The notes under the pieces were generated by a model. That model had not been told where the DNA came from, searched no databases, and saw only the letters and a list, made by a program, of their open reading frames with translations. The translations under genes were made by a program, and so were the position numbers. Shown in pieces: positions 18,292 to 27,432 of a DNA stretch of 64,000 bases. The DNA comes from Rickettsiales bacterium (GTDB lineage Bacteria > Pseudomonadota > Alphaproteobacteria > Rickettsiales > UBA998), in contig JANQNR010000004.1 of NCBI GenBank assembly GCA_028279475.1, positions 62,001 through 126,000 on the forward strand, written 5' to 3'. Each line of letters begins with the position of its first letter. The first letter of the stretch is position 1.

Positions 18292-18585
18292 ATGAGCCTT
18301 CAACCACATTCTGCTTCCGAATCCAACGACGTACGCCTGCGCCGTATCCGCTATCGCAGTTGGCATCGGGGCTGCAAGGAAACCGATCTGATCCTGGGAA
18401 ATTTTGCAGATAAAGCGCTCTCCTCGCTCACGCAGGATGAAATACCACTTTATGAGGCACTACTGGAAGAACAGGACGCCGACATCTGGGCGTGGCTGAC
18501 TGGTAAGTCTGGCCTTGATGATGGGCGCTATGACGCGTTGAAAGAAAGGCTACAGGCGTTTGCCAAGATGGGACAGAAAGCCTAA
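18292..18585 (+). CDS. sdhE: Succinate dehydrogenase assembly factor SdhE (DUF339)
   Basis: The 97-residue protein helps attach FAD covalently to SdhA. The motif is clear: RIRYRSWHRGCKETDLILGNFAD with the RGxxE residues, then the helices LTQDEIPLYEALLEEQDADIWAWLTGK. The first 15 residues are a variable extension. It is far from the sdh operon (53-57 kb). The stop codon overlaps the thiolase stop by four bases, tail to tail. No good ribosome-binding site precedes ATG 18292. Confidence 0.93.
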   Translation: MSLQPHSASESNDVRLRRIRYRSWHRGCKETDLILGNFADKALSSLTQDEIPLYEALLEEQDADIWAWLTGKSGLDDGRYDALKERLQAFAKMGQKA

Positions 18586-19706
18586 ATAGCTTCCAGTACC
18601 GTCGCAATGCCTTGTCCACCGCCGATACATTGTGTTGCTAGTGCGTAGCGACCACCCTGTCGATGTAGCAACTGCGCTGCTTTCCCGGTAATGCGAGCGC
18701 CGGAAGCGCCTAACGGGTGACCTAGTGCGATCGCGCCACCTTCAATATTGACTTTGCCGGCATCCACCCCAATTTGTTGCATGCAGGGAATGGATTGCGC
18801 GGCAAAGGCTTCATTCAGTTCCACCAGATCAATGTCGCCTATAGTAATTCCGGCTCGTGCCAGCGCTTTTTCCGTAGCGGCGACTGGCCCCAGTCCCATA
18901 ATTTCCGGCTTGATTCCGGCCACGGCAGAAGCTTTGATGCGCGCCAGCTTCGGTAGACCATGCGCATCGGCATAGGCCTCCGAGACGACCAGTACCGCTG
19001 CTGCACCATCTGTGAGTGGGGAGGAAGTGCCTGCCGTGACAGAACCATTTTCCAAAAAAGCCGGGGTCAGGTCTGCCAGTGCGTTTGCGCTGGTATCCGG
19101 GCGGATACAGCCATCTGTTCCGACTGTGCCTCCCGTTGTCTCAATGGGGATAATCTCTTCAGAAAAATCAGCTGCCGTTGCTTTTTGATGACTCGTCACG
19201 GCAAAGGATTCCTGAGCCTCTCGTGAGATGTCACAGGCCTTGGCCACATTCTCCGCTGTGAGCCCCATGCTGATATAGGCCTCAGGCCGTTGCTGATACA
19301 ATGCCGGGTTGGGCAGTGGGTTAAACCCGGTCATGGGAACGCGAGTCATGGATTCTACCCCGCCAGCAATAAATACATCACCGGCGCCGCTGGCAATCTT
19401 TCCGGCAGCGATATGGATGGCTTCCATGGAGGAGCCACAAAAACGATTCAAAGTCATTCCTCCAACGCTATCCGGCAATTCGGAGAGAAACACCACCAGA
19501 CGTGCCAGATTTAGCCCTTGTTCACCCTCTGGAAAGGCACAGCCGAGGATCAGGTCTTCAATTGCATTGGTATCCACGCCAGACGTATCAACTAGTCCTT
19601 TGATAACCATCGCGGCCAGGTCATCGGGGCGGACGCCGGCCAGTGCGCCTTTATGTGCCGGAGTGAAGGGAGAGCGTTTATAGGCTGAGATAACTGCATG
19701 CGTCAT
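18582..19706 (-). CDS. Acetyl-CoA acyltransferase / thiolase
   Basis: The 374-residue thiolase cleaves 3-ketoacyl-CoA or condenses acetyl-CoA in the cytoplasm. The nucleophile Cys is in LNRFCGSSMEAIH (near residue 90), the catalytic His in GGAIALGHPLGASGAR, and the acid/base Cys in ATQCIGGGQG. Length is at the short end of the family (about 380-400), with a slightly reduced cap region. AAGGA lies 9 bases before the ATG. No fadB-type partner is adjacent, so whether it serves beta-oxidation or biosynthesis is open. Confidence 0.9.
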   Translation of the reverse strand: MTHAVISAYKRSPFTPAHKGALAGVRPDDLAAMVIKGLVDTSGVDTNAIEDLILGCAFPEGEQGLNLARLVVFLSELPDSVGGMTLNRFCGSSMEAIHIAAGKIASGAGDVFIAGGVESMTRVPMTGFNPLPNPALYQQRPEAYISMGLTAENVAKACDISREAQESFAVTSHQKATAADFSEEIIPIETTGGTVGTDGCIRPDTSANALADLTPAFLENGSVTAGTSSPLTDGAAAVLVVSEAYADAHGLPKLARIKASAVAGIKPEIMGLGPVAATEKALARAGITIGDIDLVELNEAFAAQSIPCMQQIGVDAGKVNIEGGAIALGHPLGASGARITGKAAQLLHRQGGRYALATQCIGGGQGIATVLEAI

Positions 19707-19832
19707 GGTAGTAATTCCTTATCTATTCAATATAGTGAGCCCTATTAGTAACCACCACTATAACATGCGATGCTATCACACAGACGTTAAATGAGTGTTA
19801 GCCTGTGGCGCTTAGGCGACCGATGATTGAAG

Positions 19833-19838
19833 TATAAC
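19833..19838 (+). promoter_or_regulatory. -10 element of the hydrolase gene (possible leaderless start)
   Basis: TATAAC ends five bases before ATG 19844; no clear -35 is seen, and GGA directly abuts the ATG, too close to act as a ribosome-binding site. Confidence 0.35.
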
Positions 19839-19843
19839 GTGGA

Positions 19844-20689
19844 ATGGTCATAATGGCGTGTATGAGACGGTGGATAACCCGGCTGTTCATTGGTATAGCA
19901 GGCGCCTATTTGGCAGCTGTGGCATATCTTTATATGTTCCAGGAAGCGCTTATCTTCAAGCCGGATGGCCAGTATGCTCCACCGGATAGAGACGTATTAC
20001 CACAAATAGAAGAAGTGCAGGTCATGACAGAAGACGGGATTGCCCTGACCTCCTGGTTTCAGCCGCCACCGGAGGGAGCGCTGACTATTCTATATCTGCA
20101 TGGTAATGCTGGTGGGCTGACCAAGCGTACCGACTTTTATCGCCAGATTATTGAGGCTGGCTATGGCCTGTTGGCATTGGACTGGAGGGGTTATTCCAAG
20201 AATGACGGCAGTCCATCCGAGCAGGGATTATATATGGATGCCCGTGGCGCGATGGTATTTCTTGCTAATCAAGGCATTACGCCGGAGCAGGTGATTGTTA
20301 TGGGGCGCTCGTTGGGAAGTGGCGTCGCCACTTGGCTGGCGATGGAATATGCGCTTTTTGGCATGGTGTTGGTTTCACCTTATACGTCCATCGCCGATAT
20401 TGCGCGTGAGCGTTATCCGCTGATACCGGTGGCATGGTTGCTCAACCACCCATTCAATTCGCTCAGCCGTGCCTCAAGCATTGATGAGCCGGTACTCATC
20501 GTGCATGGGCAGAGGGATCGCGTGATTCCGGTTGAGCATGCACAGCACCTATACCAGGCCTTTAACCAGCGAAAAATACTGCATCTTTATGAAGACGCTG
20601 GACATAATGATGTCCCGTTTGATGATGTCATGGCCAGAATGCAGGCATTTTTTAGCGAAAATAACACGGCCAATACTTCGCAGCATTAG
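19844..20689 (+). CDS. Membrane-anchored alpha/beta hydrolase (BEM46/ABHD13-like)
   Basis: The roughly 280-residue serine hydrolase has an N-terminal signal anchor (RLFIGIAGAYLAAVAYLYMF), so the enzyme domain probably faces the periplasm. The domain has ILYLHGNAGG (oxyanion region), the nucleophile elbow GRSLGSG, the acid in HGQRDRVIP and the His in DAGHNDV. This is the BEM46/ABHD13 subfamily, whose substrates are poorly known. In-frame starts at 19844, 19853 and 19862 are possible: 19844 fits a leaderless start from TATAAC, 19853 has GGA nine bases upstream. It does not overlap neighbours. Confidence 0.88.
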   Translation: MVIMACMRRWITRLFIGIAGAYLAAVAYLYMFQEALIFKPDGQYAPPDRDVLPQIEEVQVMTEDGIALTSWFQPPPEGALTILYLHGNAGGLTKRTDFYRQIIEAGYGLLALDWRGYSKNDGSPSEQGLYMDARGAMVFLANQGITPEQVIVMGRSLGSGVATWLAMEYALFGMVLVSPYTSIADIARERYPLIPVAWLLNHPFNSLSRASSIDEPVLIVHGQRDRVIPVEHAQHLYQAFNQRKILHLYEDAGHNDVPFDDVMARMQAFFSENNTANTSQH

Positions 20690-20740
20690 CACAATAGTTC
20701 GATTTCACAAAAGGTTCATACAGATTTCTGTGATCTGCGG

Positions 20741-20746
20741 TATGAT
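20741..20746 (+). promoter_or_regulatory. -10 element of the Pro-rich orphan pair
   Basis: TATGAT ends six bases before ATG 20753. The AGAGG between them is too close for a normal ribosome-binding site. No -35 consensus is seen. Confidence 0.35.
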
Positions 20747-20752
20747 AGAGGT

Positions 20753-21094
20753 ATGATGAACCAGATTAAAGATATGCTGATCGATACGATTTCCAAAACG
20801 GAATTCGGTAAAAAGCTGATTGATACGGTCAATGGTATCCTCAAGCCAATTGAAGACAATATCATCAATCCTATCAAGGGAGCGATTGAAGGGGTCTATG
20901 TCGGCATACGCAATATGCTGCCCGAACCGATTGCCAATCTGATGCCTGCCGTTGAAACGCAGGCCGCCCGGCCCTCTGCACCGGAAACCAGGCCGACGCC
21001 AACTCAGCCGACACCGGCGGCGCAGGAACCGGTCAGTCCGCCTACGACGCCCAATACACCCAAGCCGCAGCCAGCTCAGCAAAAGGGAGCATAG
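20753..21094 (+). CDS. Small orphan protein: amphipathic helix plus Pro/Thr-rich tail
   Basis: I do not recognise this 113-residue protein. The first about 65 residues are amphipathic helix rich in Ile/Lys/Asp (QIKDMLIDTISKTEFGKKL, then a repeat-like ILKPIEDNIINPIKGAIEG), which could associate with a membrane surface or form bundles. The last about 45 residues are Pro/Thr/Gln/Ala only, apparently disordered. There is no cysteine and no classical signal peptide. The 585-residue orphan follows after six bases, so the two are almost certainly co-expressed. A repeated theme in this region is orphans with Pro-rich tails. Confidence 0.75.
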   Translation: MMNQIKDMLIDTISKTEFGKKLIDTVNGILKPIEDNIINPIKGAIEGVYVGIRNMLPEPIANLMPAVETQAARPSAPETRPTPTQPTPAAQEPVSPPTTPNTPKPQPAQQKGA

Positions 21095-21100
21095 CCAAGT

Positions 21101-22858
21101 ATGGCAGACGTCACCACCATGACCCGCGAGCAGCTCAGTGCGAAGGCGCGTGAGATTGTCGATAATATTCTGGCAACCATGCCACAAAACCCTGATTTGC
21201 CGATGCGGAGCGTGGATGAGGTGGTGGGGCTCTTTAAACTGGCAGATGATTTGGGAGTAGCGGCAGAGCTAAAAGTAGGAAAGGAATTAGCGCAAGTCCG
21301 CAAGGCGGCAAAAAGTAATAATATTCCTTTTGGTCCAGGGGATAAATACGAAACACTCGTTAAAGGCCAGATTAATACATTCATAGGCGGAATGGCTAAG
21401 GCCGTTGAGCTGGCTTCCAAAAAACTGATAGATGAGCATCCAGATTATAAAGGTCAGCAAGCAGCTGATAAGATGACAGAATATGTGGCAGACTATTTGA
21501 GGCGTGATCCACATAGCCGTGAAGCAATTGGGTTTATCAACGATTTAAGTGCAATTGCCGATCCAAACGTTGAAACGACATCAAGTGGTAATCGAGATCA
21601 GGTTATTGAGCAGCGTATTGAAAAGCTGGTTTATGGTGGAAATGAGCCGTTTTCTATTAGCAAGTTTTTAGCGCAACATGCACCGCAAGGGCAAGCACCG
21701 CAACAAACGGCAGAAGTGACGAAAGAGAAGAGTGCACCAAAGGCAGAGAGCTCCAATAAAAAACCTGTCGAGAAAGAAAAGTCGAGCACGTCGGAGAAAC
21801 CTACGACCCCTCCCACGCAGGCAAAACCGAAGCCTGAGTCCAATACGGACACCCAGCCGGAGGCGTCGCCGCCTGCACCGGCAAAACCATCCAAGCCCAA
21901 ACTAACCAATTTTGACAATGACGATGCCGCGGCCATTGCTGCACGAGTGGACTTATCTCAGGCTCCGGCAATTGCCAACCGGATTCAGGATGGTATTCTT
22001 GGCATAAAGGGCAGCCCCAGCTTCCGAAATGAACAGGTACCGAAGCATGGCAAGAAGGGCGGTGATCCGTTTTCTTGGATCACGCAATTCTGGATGGATA
22101 ACGTCCAGCCGGGCATGAATTGGCTACGGGATATGGCGATGGGGTTGCTTCATGCCGTTTCACTGTTGTTTGGTGGGGAAGGGTTTGGCAAAGCGTTTGC
22201 TTCAATTGGCGAATATCGTGCGCAGGCCAGTACCGGGCGACAAATGAAAAGTGTATTAGCAAATATCTATGGATCTGATCCGGTGGATATAGAATTCACC
22301 AGTAAAACCGGGGCAACGCCGGATGTCTATGTGCAGATTTCTACCTATCGTGGTGATTTGTTGCAGGCGCGGCGCGAGTTTGATTCATTCCTACGTAGTA
22401 ATGGCCGTCCAACCGGCGCCGATTATGATGCGGCACGGCAACGGCTGGATATGGCAGAGCGCCGTATGGAGGTGCTGGATGATCGCTTGCAGGCCGATTA
22501 CGGAAAGTCGGCAAAGGAATTATTTGATGAGTTCAAGGATTATAAGCAAAGTGTCATGTATGCGGTGGCGGAGTCTATGGGAGAGCAGGCGCGCGCGAAT
22601 GGGTTAAAAGATACGCCAGGAGCGGAACAGCTGATGGCAGGATTCCGTACCAACGCACCGGTACCTGAATTGACCCGCAATCGCAAGCAGGGGAGAGAGC
22701 ATCCATCACACGCACCATCGCGCCCAAGCATTAATCCGAATGATTATAATGTTGGCTATGACGCAAAGCCGGTACCTTCCGATGTGCCGCCGTTGGTTAC
22801 TCCCGGTTCGGTTCCTTCATTGACGGATCGGAGCGGGGAGATTCGCCTTCCGGGCTAG
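21101..22858 (+). CDS. Large orphan protein with Pro/Lys/Glu-rich linker
   Basis: I do not recognise this 585-residue protein. It has an N-terminal helical domain (about 1-195), a Lys/Glu/Pro/Ser/Thr linker (about 196-275), and a second domain from about 280 with an amphipathic to hydrophobic segment (WLRDMAMGLLHAVSLLFGG, near 340-360), a helical coiled-coil-like stretch (ARREFDSFLR...MAERRMEVLDDRLQADYG) and a Pro-rich end. There is no cysteine and no signal peptide. It is the second gene of a pair with the 113-residue orphan. Its last 62 bases overlap the end of mscS on the other strand. Domain order suggests a scaffold, or an effector-like protein acting at membranes, but nothing proves it. 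Confidence 0.78.
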   Translation: MADVTTMTREQLSAKAREIVDNILATMPQNPDLPMRSVDEVVGLFKLADDLGVAAELKVGKELAQVRKAAKSNNIPFGPGDKYETLVKGQINTFIGGMAKAVELASKKLIDEHPDYKGQQAADKMTEYVADYLRRDPHSREAIGFINDLSAIADPNVETTSSGNRDQVIEQRIEKLVYGGNEPFSISKFLAQHAPQGQAPQQTAEVTKEKSAPKAESSNKKPVEKEKSSTSEKPTTPPTQAKPKPESNTDTQPEASPPAPAKPSKPKLTNFDNDDAAAIAARVDLSQAPAIANRIQDGILGIKGSPSFRNEQVPKHGKKGGDPFSWITQFWMDNVQPGMNWLRDMAMGLLHAVSLLFGGEGFGKAFASIGEYRAQASTGRQMKSVLANIYGSDPVDIEFTSKTGATPDVYVQISTYRGDLLQARREFDSFLRSNGRPTGADYDAARQRLDMAERRMEVLDDRLQADYGKSAKELFDEFKDYKQSVMYAVAESMGEQARANGLKDTPGAEQLMAGFRTNAPVPELTRNRKQGREHPSHAPSRPSINPNDYNVGYDAKPVPSDVPPLVTPGSVPSLTDRSGEIRLPG

Positions 22859-24944
22859 GTGTATGTTCTATTGGTGATCCTGGTGTAATAATATGAAGGT
22901 CACGCTGTGGAAACGGAATCGTGATGTCATGCTCGCGGAATGCTTTATCAACAGCAAAGCGCAATTCACTGCTCACCCAGAAAATATCCCGAATATTGCG
23001 GATAAAGCAGCGTAGTTCAAAGTCCAGTGAACTATCGCCGAAATTCATAAAGTATACGTTGGGTGACGGGTAATTCCGTACCTGTGGATGGTCTTTAGCG
23101 GTTTGCAGCAACACCTCCCGCACTTTGTCGGTGTCGCTGCCATAGGCCACCCCAATGGCAATATCCACACGTCCCACCCGGTCATGCAGTGTCCAGTTGG
23201 TCACGGTTTCACTGATCAGTTGGGAATTGGGCACAATGATGGAGGCGTTCTGAAAGGTTTCAATTTCGGTAGAGCGGACACGAATCTTTTTGATGATACC
23301 CTGATATTCTCCGACAATGACCCAGTCTCCCACTTTAACCGGACGCTCGAAGAGCAGGATCAGTCCGGAGACAAAATTATTGAATATGGCTTGTAGTCCG
23401 AATCCGATCCCCACCGACAACGCGCCTGCGACAATCGCCAGATTTGATAAGTCCAGCCCAATCGAACTCATGCCTGCTAGTAGTGCGATTAATATTCCGA
23501 TATAGCCGGTGATGGCCAGAATAGCATCGCGTATGCCGATATTCATTTGGGTATAGGGAAATACGCGACTAGAGAGGAACCATTGAATCACTTTGGTGGC
23601 AACATATAAGGCAAAGAACAAGGCAATGGCAGCGCCGATGCTGGAAAAGTTAATGGTGATGTCACCAATTGGGATACCATGTTTGTATTGCTCTACCCAG
23701 GTGGTCACGTCTTCAGATGTTAACCCCCAGAAGAACAGGGTAGTCGCTAGCATGAGTAACGCCAGGATCGGTTCGATGACTGTAATAGCTAGTGGCGATA
23801 AGTTTTCCTGTTCATTCTGAATTTGAGGGGGGTGCGCCTTTTTATTGAGGAAAACCACCAATTGCCGAAGCCAGGCAAACATCAGCAGGGCAGCCAGCGT
23901 AATGAGGATGTTGAAAGAAAGATATAATCCAAGATTCGTATAGCCTGCCAGACTCATGAACGGGACGGTAATCAGTATCGCGCGGGTAATGTTACGTAAC
24001 CCGTTCCACAGCCAGACATAGGAGCGCTTGCTTTCTCCCAGTTCATTACTGGCAGGTTCAATGCGAAGAAAACGTATCTTTCCCAGTGCCAGAAACAGGA
24101 TGCTGGCCAGTGCAATACTGGCCGTCAGTCGAATCAGGTATTCCAGTAATGGCAGGGTGGTGATATTGAGTATATTAAAGCGCAGCAGGAACACAAAGAG
24201 TGCTGAAATAGCCAATATGGCCAGCCGTGTACGACTGAAGGAACGAATGACTTGAATGTGCTCCGCTTTCTCAAACAGAGTATTAACATGACGATTAATT
24301 GGGATGCTGATGCCACCAATGATCAGTACGGCGACGCTGATGAGTGCCAGCGCTCCCCATTGATTGAAGCCATGCGTATAGATGCGAAGATCTTCAAGAA
24401 ACCCGGTAAAGTCTTCCTGTTGAATGGGAAGACTGTCGCGTGCGAGTAGCTTGTTTCGTAGTTGCTGCTTCTGGACTTCATCCAAAGCGCTGAGAAGCTC
24501 TTCTGCTTTAGCCGTTGCCAATCGCGCCTGTTTTCGTTGTGCATCAATGCTACTGATTGTTTCGTTTAGACGTTTTCTATCTTTACGAATAGATGCTTTT
24601 TCATCTTCAGCATTCTCAGGTGGATCACCTAGTGCCTTCAGGAGATCTTTTTCTTTTTGGAGCGCCTCTTTCTTTTCATTTGCTGTGAGGTCAGCTTCTG
24701 TACGGATTGTGCGAAGCTGCGATTGATAGCGTTCCAAACCCTCCTGTTCCATGGAAGAGTCGCGATCTAGTGCTGTTTCAATCGTTTGCAGCGTAGATTC
24801 CCAGCTATTTAATTTATCGGAAAATGTCAGTACATTCTGTGCATAAGGTACAGATGGCAAGGCAATGCAGATAATCAGTAGCAATAATACAGAGAGGCAT
24901 CGACAGTAAGCGGTATGTGTGGAGGGTGACCGGAAACGATGCAT
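22797..24944 (-). CDS. Mechanosensitive channel with DUF3772 domain (MscS/MscK type)
   Basis: The 715-residue inner-membrane channel has a signal peptide (VLLLLIICIALPSVPYAQ), a periplasmic coiled-coil DUF3772 region (about 40-180), several TM helices (about 190-470), then the MscS core: TM3 pore helix with LSNLAIVAGALSVGIGFGLQAIFNNFVSGLILLFERPVKVGD, the beta domain VGEYQGIIKKIRVRSTEIETFQNASIIVPNSQLI and the alpha/beta vestibule ending at PFPQRDLHI. It releases osmolytes under membrane tension. It follows the OmpA-like gene by 13 bases, the last gene of the efp-suhB operon. Its 3' end overlaps the convergent orphan. Confidence 0.92.
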   Translation of the reverse strand: MHRFRSPSTHTAYCRCLSVLLLLIICIALPSVPYAQNVLTFSDKLNSWESTLQTIETALDRDSSMEQEGLERYQSQLRTIRTEADLTANEKKEALQKEKDLLKALGDPPENAEDEKASIRKDRKRLNETISSIDAQRKQARLATAKAEELLSALDEVQKQQLRNKLLARDSLPIQQEDFTGFLEDLRIYTHGFNQWGALALISVAVLIIGGISIPINRHVNTLFEKAEHIQVIRSFSRTRLAILAISALFVFLLRFNILNITTLPLLEYLIRLTASIALASILFLALGKIRFLRIEPASNELGESKRSYVWLWNGLRNITRAILITVPFMSLAGYTNLGLYLSFNILITLAALLMFAWLRQLVVFLNKKAHPPQIQNEQENLSPLAITVIEPILALLMLATTLFFWGLTSEDVTTWVEQYKHGIPIGDITINFSSIGAAIALFFALYVATKVIQWFLSSRVFPYTQMNIGIRDAILAITGYIGILIALLAGMSSIGLDLSNLAIVAGALSVGIGFGLQAIFNNFVSGLILLFERPVKVGDWVIVGEYQGIIKKIRVRSTEIETFQNASIIVPNSQLISETVTNWTLHDRVGRVDIAIGVAYGSDTDKVREVLLQTAKDHPQVRNYPSPNVYFMNFGDSSLDFELRCFIRNIRDIFWVSSELRFAVDKAFREHDITIPFPQRDLHIITPGSPIEHTPSPEGESPRSDPSMKEPNRE

Positions 24945-24957
24945 CGCTGTGTCTACG

Positions 24958-27348
24958 TTACATCAGGAAGATATCAGCGCGCTCGCTTTCACCTGAATCC
25001 GTTTTGTTGCCAAGCGCCTGAACGGAAATACGCACATTATCCACACCTAGATCAATCAGGAAGGCACGCACAGCAAGGGCTCGTGCCAGCGAGATGCGTT
25101 TGGAGATGCTCTTCTGGTCTTCAGTGCCAGATGCGTAGGCAATCACTTTGATATTGGTTTGCGGGTTAGCGATCAGTTCTTTTGAGAGATTGATCAGTGG
25201 TTGTTGGTAGGCCAAAGGCACTTCTGTTTCTGACTGCGAGAACACGACTGTCAATGTTGCATCATCGGCATCAGGTCCAATCACAATATCTTCTGCTGGC
25301 TTTGGAAGTGATGCTTCTTCCACAGATTCCGGAGATGGTAATGGTGTTTCTGATACAGTTGCTTCTGGTAATGGCGGGGGAGCTACATCATCATCAGGAG
25401 CAGCTGGCAGCTCTGGAAGCGTTGGTACGTCATTCTCTTGCTGGCCAAAAGGTAGTGGCGGCAACGAAGCTAACGCAGTTTCCTGCTTCGGTGATGGATT
25501 GGCAGCGTTGTCTCCGAAGTCGGGTAGTGGTGGCAGATTGTTGGAAGCATTAGGAGAGGCCGGAGCAGCACTATCAAATTGTGGTAGTGATGGTAATCCT
25601 GAATCAGGTGTATCCTGTTGCACAGATGGTGTTGGGACATCAGTCTCAGTCTGTGTTTCAGGAGTAGGCGAAGGTGGTACAGCTACCGGCTCTGATTCTT
25701 TTTGATCATCACTTCCGAGGAAGGAAGAAAATGCCGAACTCAGATTTGGTAAAAACCCTCCCTTTTCTTCTTTCTTATCTGTTGGCTTAGGTGATGCAGC
25801 CGTATCTTCTTTTTGAATGGAAGGCTCAGCTATAGATGGTTCTGGCAGTAACGCTTCCGTATCTTCCGACGTGGGAGGTGAATCTTCAGACGGTAACGGT
25901 TCTAGTATTGCTGTTTCTTCTGATATAGGAAGCTGTGTTGCAGGCATATTATCAAGCTCTGGAGCATCCGGAAGTGTTGCATTTTCAGGAGTTGGGAGTT
26001 CTTCCAGATCAAGTGAAGGAAAATCTTCCGGTGCTGATGGCAGGCTTGCCAAAAATTCCTCTGAATCTATATCATCTGCTGTTTCCGTTGCTTCTTCTGT
26101 TACTGCCTCTATTGCTTCTGTGGTGTCATCGATTGGTGATTCCGGCAATTCAGGAAGTGCAGCAAGTGGGGCTTCCAACGCTTCATCCACTTTTGCGTCC
26201 ATCGGTGGAGGTGGCAACACCGGGTCTCCAGAAGGGATATTGGCTTTTGTTGTTACCTCTTCAGTTTCTGGTGTAATTGGTGGCTGATGCGGAGCTGGCG
26301 GAGGAGGAGATTTTGCCTCTTCATCGTCACCGAACAAGGAGCTTAAGAACCCTTTTTTCTCTTTTGTTTGAGCCGGCGCAGCCGGTGTGTCAGCAACTGG
26401 TGGTTCCGGCGGAGAGGGAGGTTCTATGTCAGCAGTTGGCACAGGCGCAGGTGCTTCAGGTGTATCAAACGGCTCAAACGTCAAATCATCCAAATTTGGT
26501 TCCGGTAAATCACCTAATTCTTTTACGGCTGCTTCAAGTTCTTTTTCAGCTGCCTCATACTCCTTCATGGCTTTTTCTAATGAGGCATCTGTTTGCTGAT
26601 TATTAGGGAGTTCCGGCAAGTCACCAAGCGTGAGAGGAGGGGAGGCAACCTTCTGTTCGGTCACAGGTGGCAATACTGGCTCTGGTTGACCTTCAGAGGG
26701 GGCTTGCATCAGATCGTCCAGTGTTAATTCCAATTCTGCGGGCGCTTCGTCGCTACGTTCTTCAATGATTTCCAGTGTTTCGTTAGGAATAGGAGCAATG
26801 GCAAAATCCGGTGGTGTTTGAGGAACTGCAGTAGGCACAGGCGGCGGCGGTGCAACCGGAGCTGGTTTTTCTACCGTTTTTGGTGTTGGGATAGGTTTCG
26901 GTGGCTGAGGTGCTGGCGCAGGAGGTGCCTTTACCATTGTACGAGGTGGAGGTGGCGTGGTCTGTTTTGGTGTTGATGGCTGAGGTGGCGTATAACGTGG
27001 TGCCGGTGAAGGAGCTTGCTGTTGTACCACTGGAGGACGTGCGGCCACAACAGGAGGTTTGATCTGATATGGCGATGCTGGCGGGGGTGTAACAGGCTGG
27101 CGAGGTGGTTGCACGTATGGAGATTGTTGCACGGCAAATGGGGTGGCTGGTACGTTACGTGAGGCTTGCACTGATCGGCGCAACGCACGTAGCGCTTCCA
27201 GCCGCACTTCTACGCTTGGGCGTTCCGGGGTCAGGCGGCGTGCATTGGCATCCGACCCATAAAGGGCGGTTGCGGTCATAAGGCTGGCCATGACAATCGC
27301 TTGTACTGCGCGTTTTCCGGTAACCGGCTTCCTTTCCTGTATGCTCAT
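24958..27348 (-). CDS. Pro/Glu-rich protein with OmpA-like C-terminal domain
   Basis: The 796-residue protein has an N-terminal basic/hydrophobic segment (RAVQAIVMASLMTATALYG, signal or anchor). There follow about 650 residues of acidic, Pro-rich low-complexity sequence with many LPxLP units, one short coiled coil (EKAMKEYEAAEKELEAAVKE), and two related motifs KKGFLSSLFGDDEE and KGGFLPNL...FLGSDD. A C-terminal OmpA-like domain covers about 690-796 (INLSKELIANPQTNIKVIAYA, then RISLARALAVRAFLIDLGV). The GHTD peptidoglycan-binding motif is degenerate (YASGTED), although the Arg after LA is kept. The start is placed at ATG 27348; an extension to TTG 27399 lacks support. It lies in the efp-suhB-mscS run and may span the periplasm. 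Confidence 0.82.
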   Translation of the reverse strand: MSIQERKPVTGKRAVQAIVMASLMTATALYGSDANARRLTPERPSVEVRLEALRALRRSVQASRNVPATPFAVQQSPYVQPPRQPVTPPPASPYQIKPPVVAARPPVVQQQAPSPAPRYTPPQPSTPKQTTPPPPRTMVKAPPAPAPQPPKPIPTPKTVEKPAPVAPPPPVPTAVPQTPPDFAIAPIPNETLEIIEERSDEAPAELELTLDDLMQAPSEGQPEPVLPPVTEQKVASPPLTLGDLPELPNNQQTDASLEKAMKEYEAAEKELEAAVKELGDLPEPNLDDLTFEPFDTPEAPAPVPTADIEPPSPPEPPVADTPAAPAQTKEKKGFLSSLFGDDEEAKSPPPPAPHQPPITPETEEVTTKANIPSGDPVLPPPPMDAKVDEALEAPLAALPELPESPIDDTTEAIEAVTEEATETADDIDSEEFLASLPSAPEDFPSLDLEELPTPENATLPDAPELDNMPATQLPISEETAILEPLPSEDSPPTSEDTEALLPEPSIAEPSIQKEDTAASPKPTDKKEEKGGFLPNLSSAFSSFLGSDDQKESEPVAVPPSPTPETQTETDVPTPSVQQDTPDSGLPSLPQFDSAAPASPNASNNLPPLPDFGDNAANPSPKQETALASLPPLPFGQQENDVPTLPELPAAPDDDVAPPPLPEATVSETPLPSPESVEEASLPKPAEDIVIGPDADDATLTVVFSQSETEVPLAYQQPLINLSKELIANPQTNIKVIAYASGTEDQKSISKRISLARALAVRAFLIDLGVDNVRISVQALGNKTDSGESERADIFLM

Positions 27349-27432
27349 GTCAACGACATTAGCACCTATTTTAGGCGCTGCAACTACTAAACGCCGCAAG
27401 GTAAAAAAACGGAATTAAAAACAGAGTTTTTG

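Noticed and set aside
18582-19706. Thiolase as part of a PHB or beta-oxidation operon
   Set aside because: No fadB, phaB or phaC neighbour on either side, so no pathway was assigned.
25817-26599. Long open frames on the plus strand, rich in Ser/Gly/Ala, opposite the OmpA-like gene
   Set aside because: They mirror the low-complexity Pro/Glu codons of the minus-strand gene, have no ribosome-binding site and no recognisable domain.
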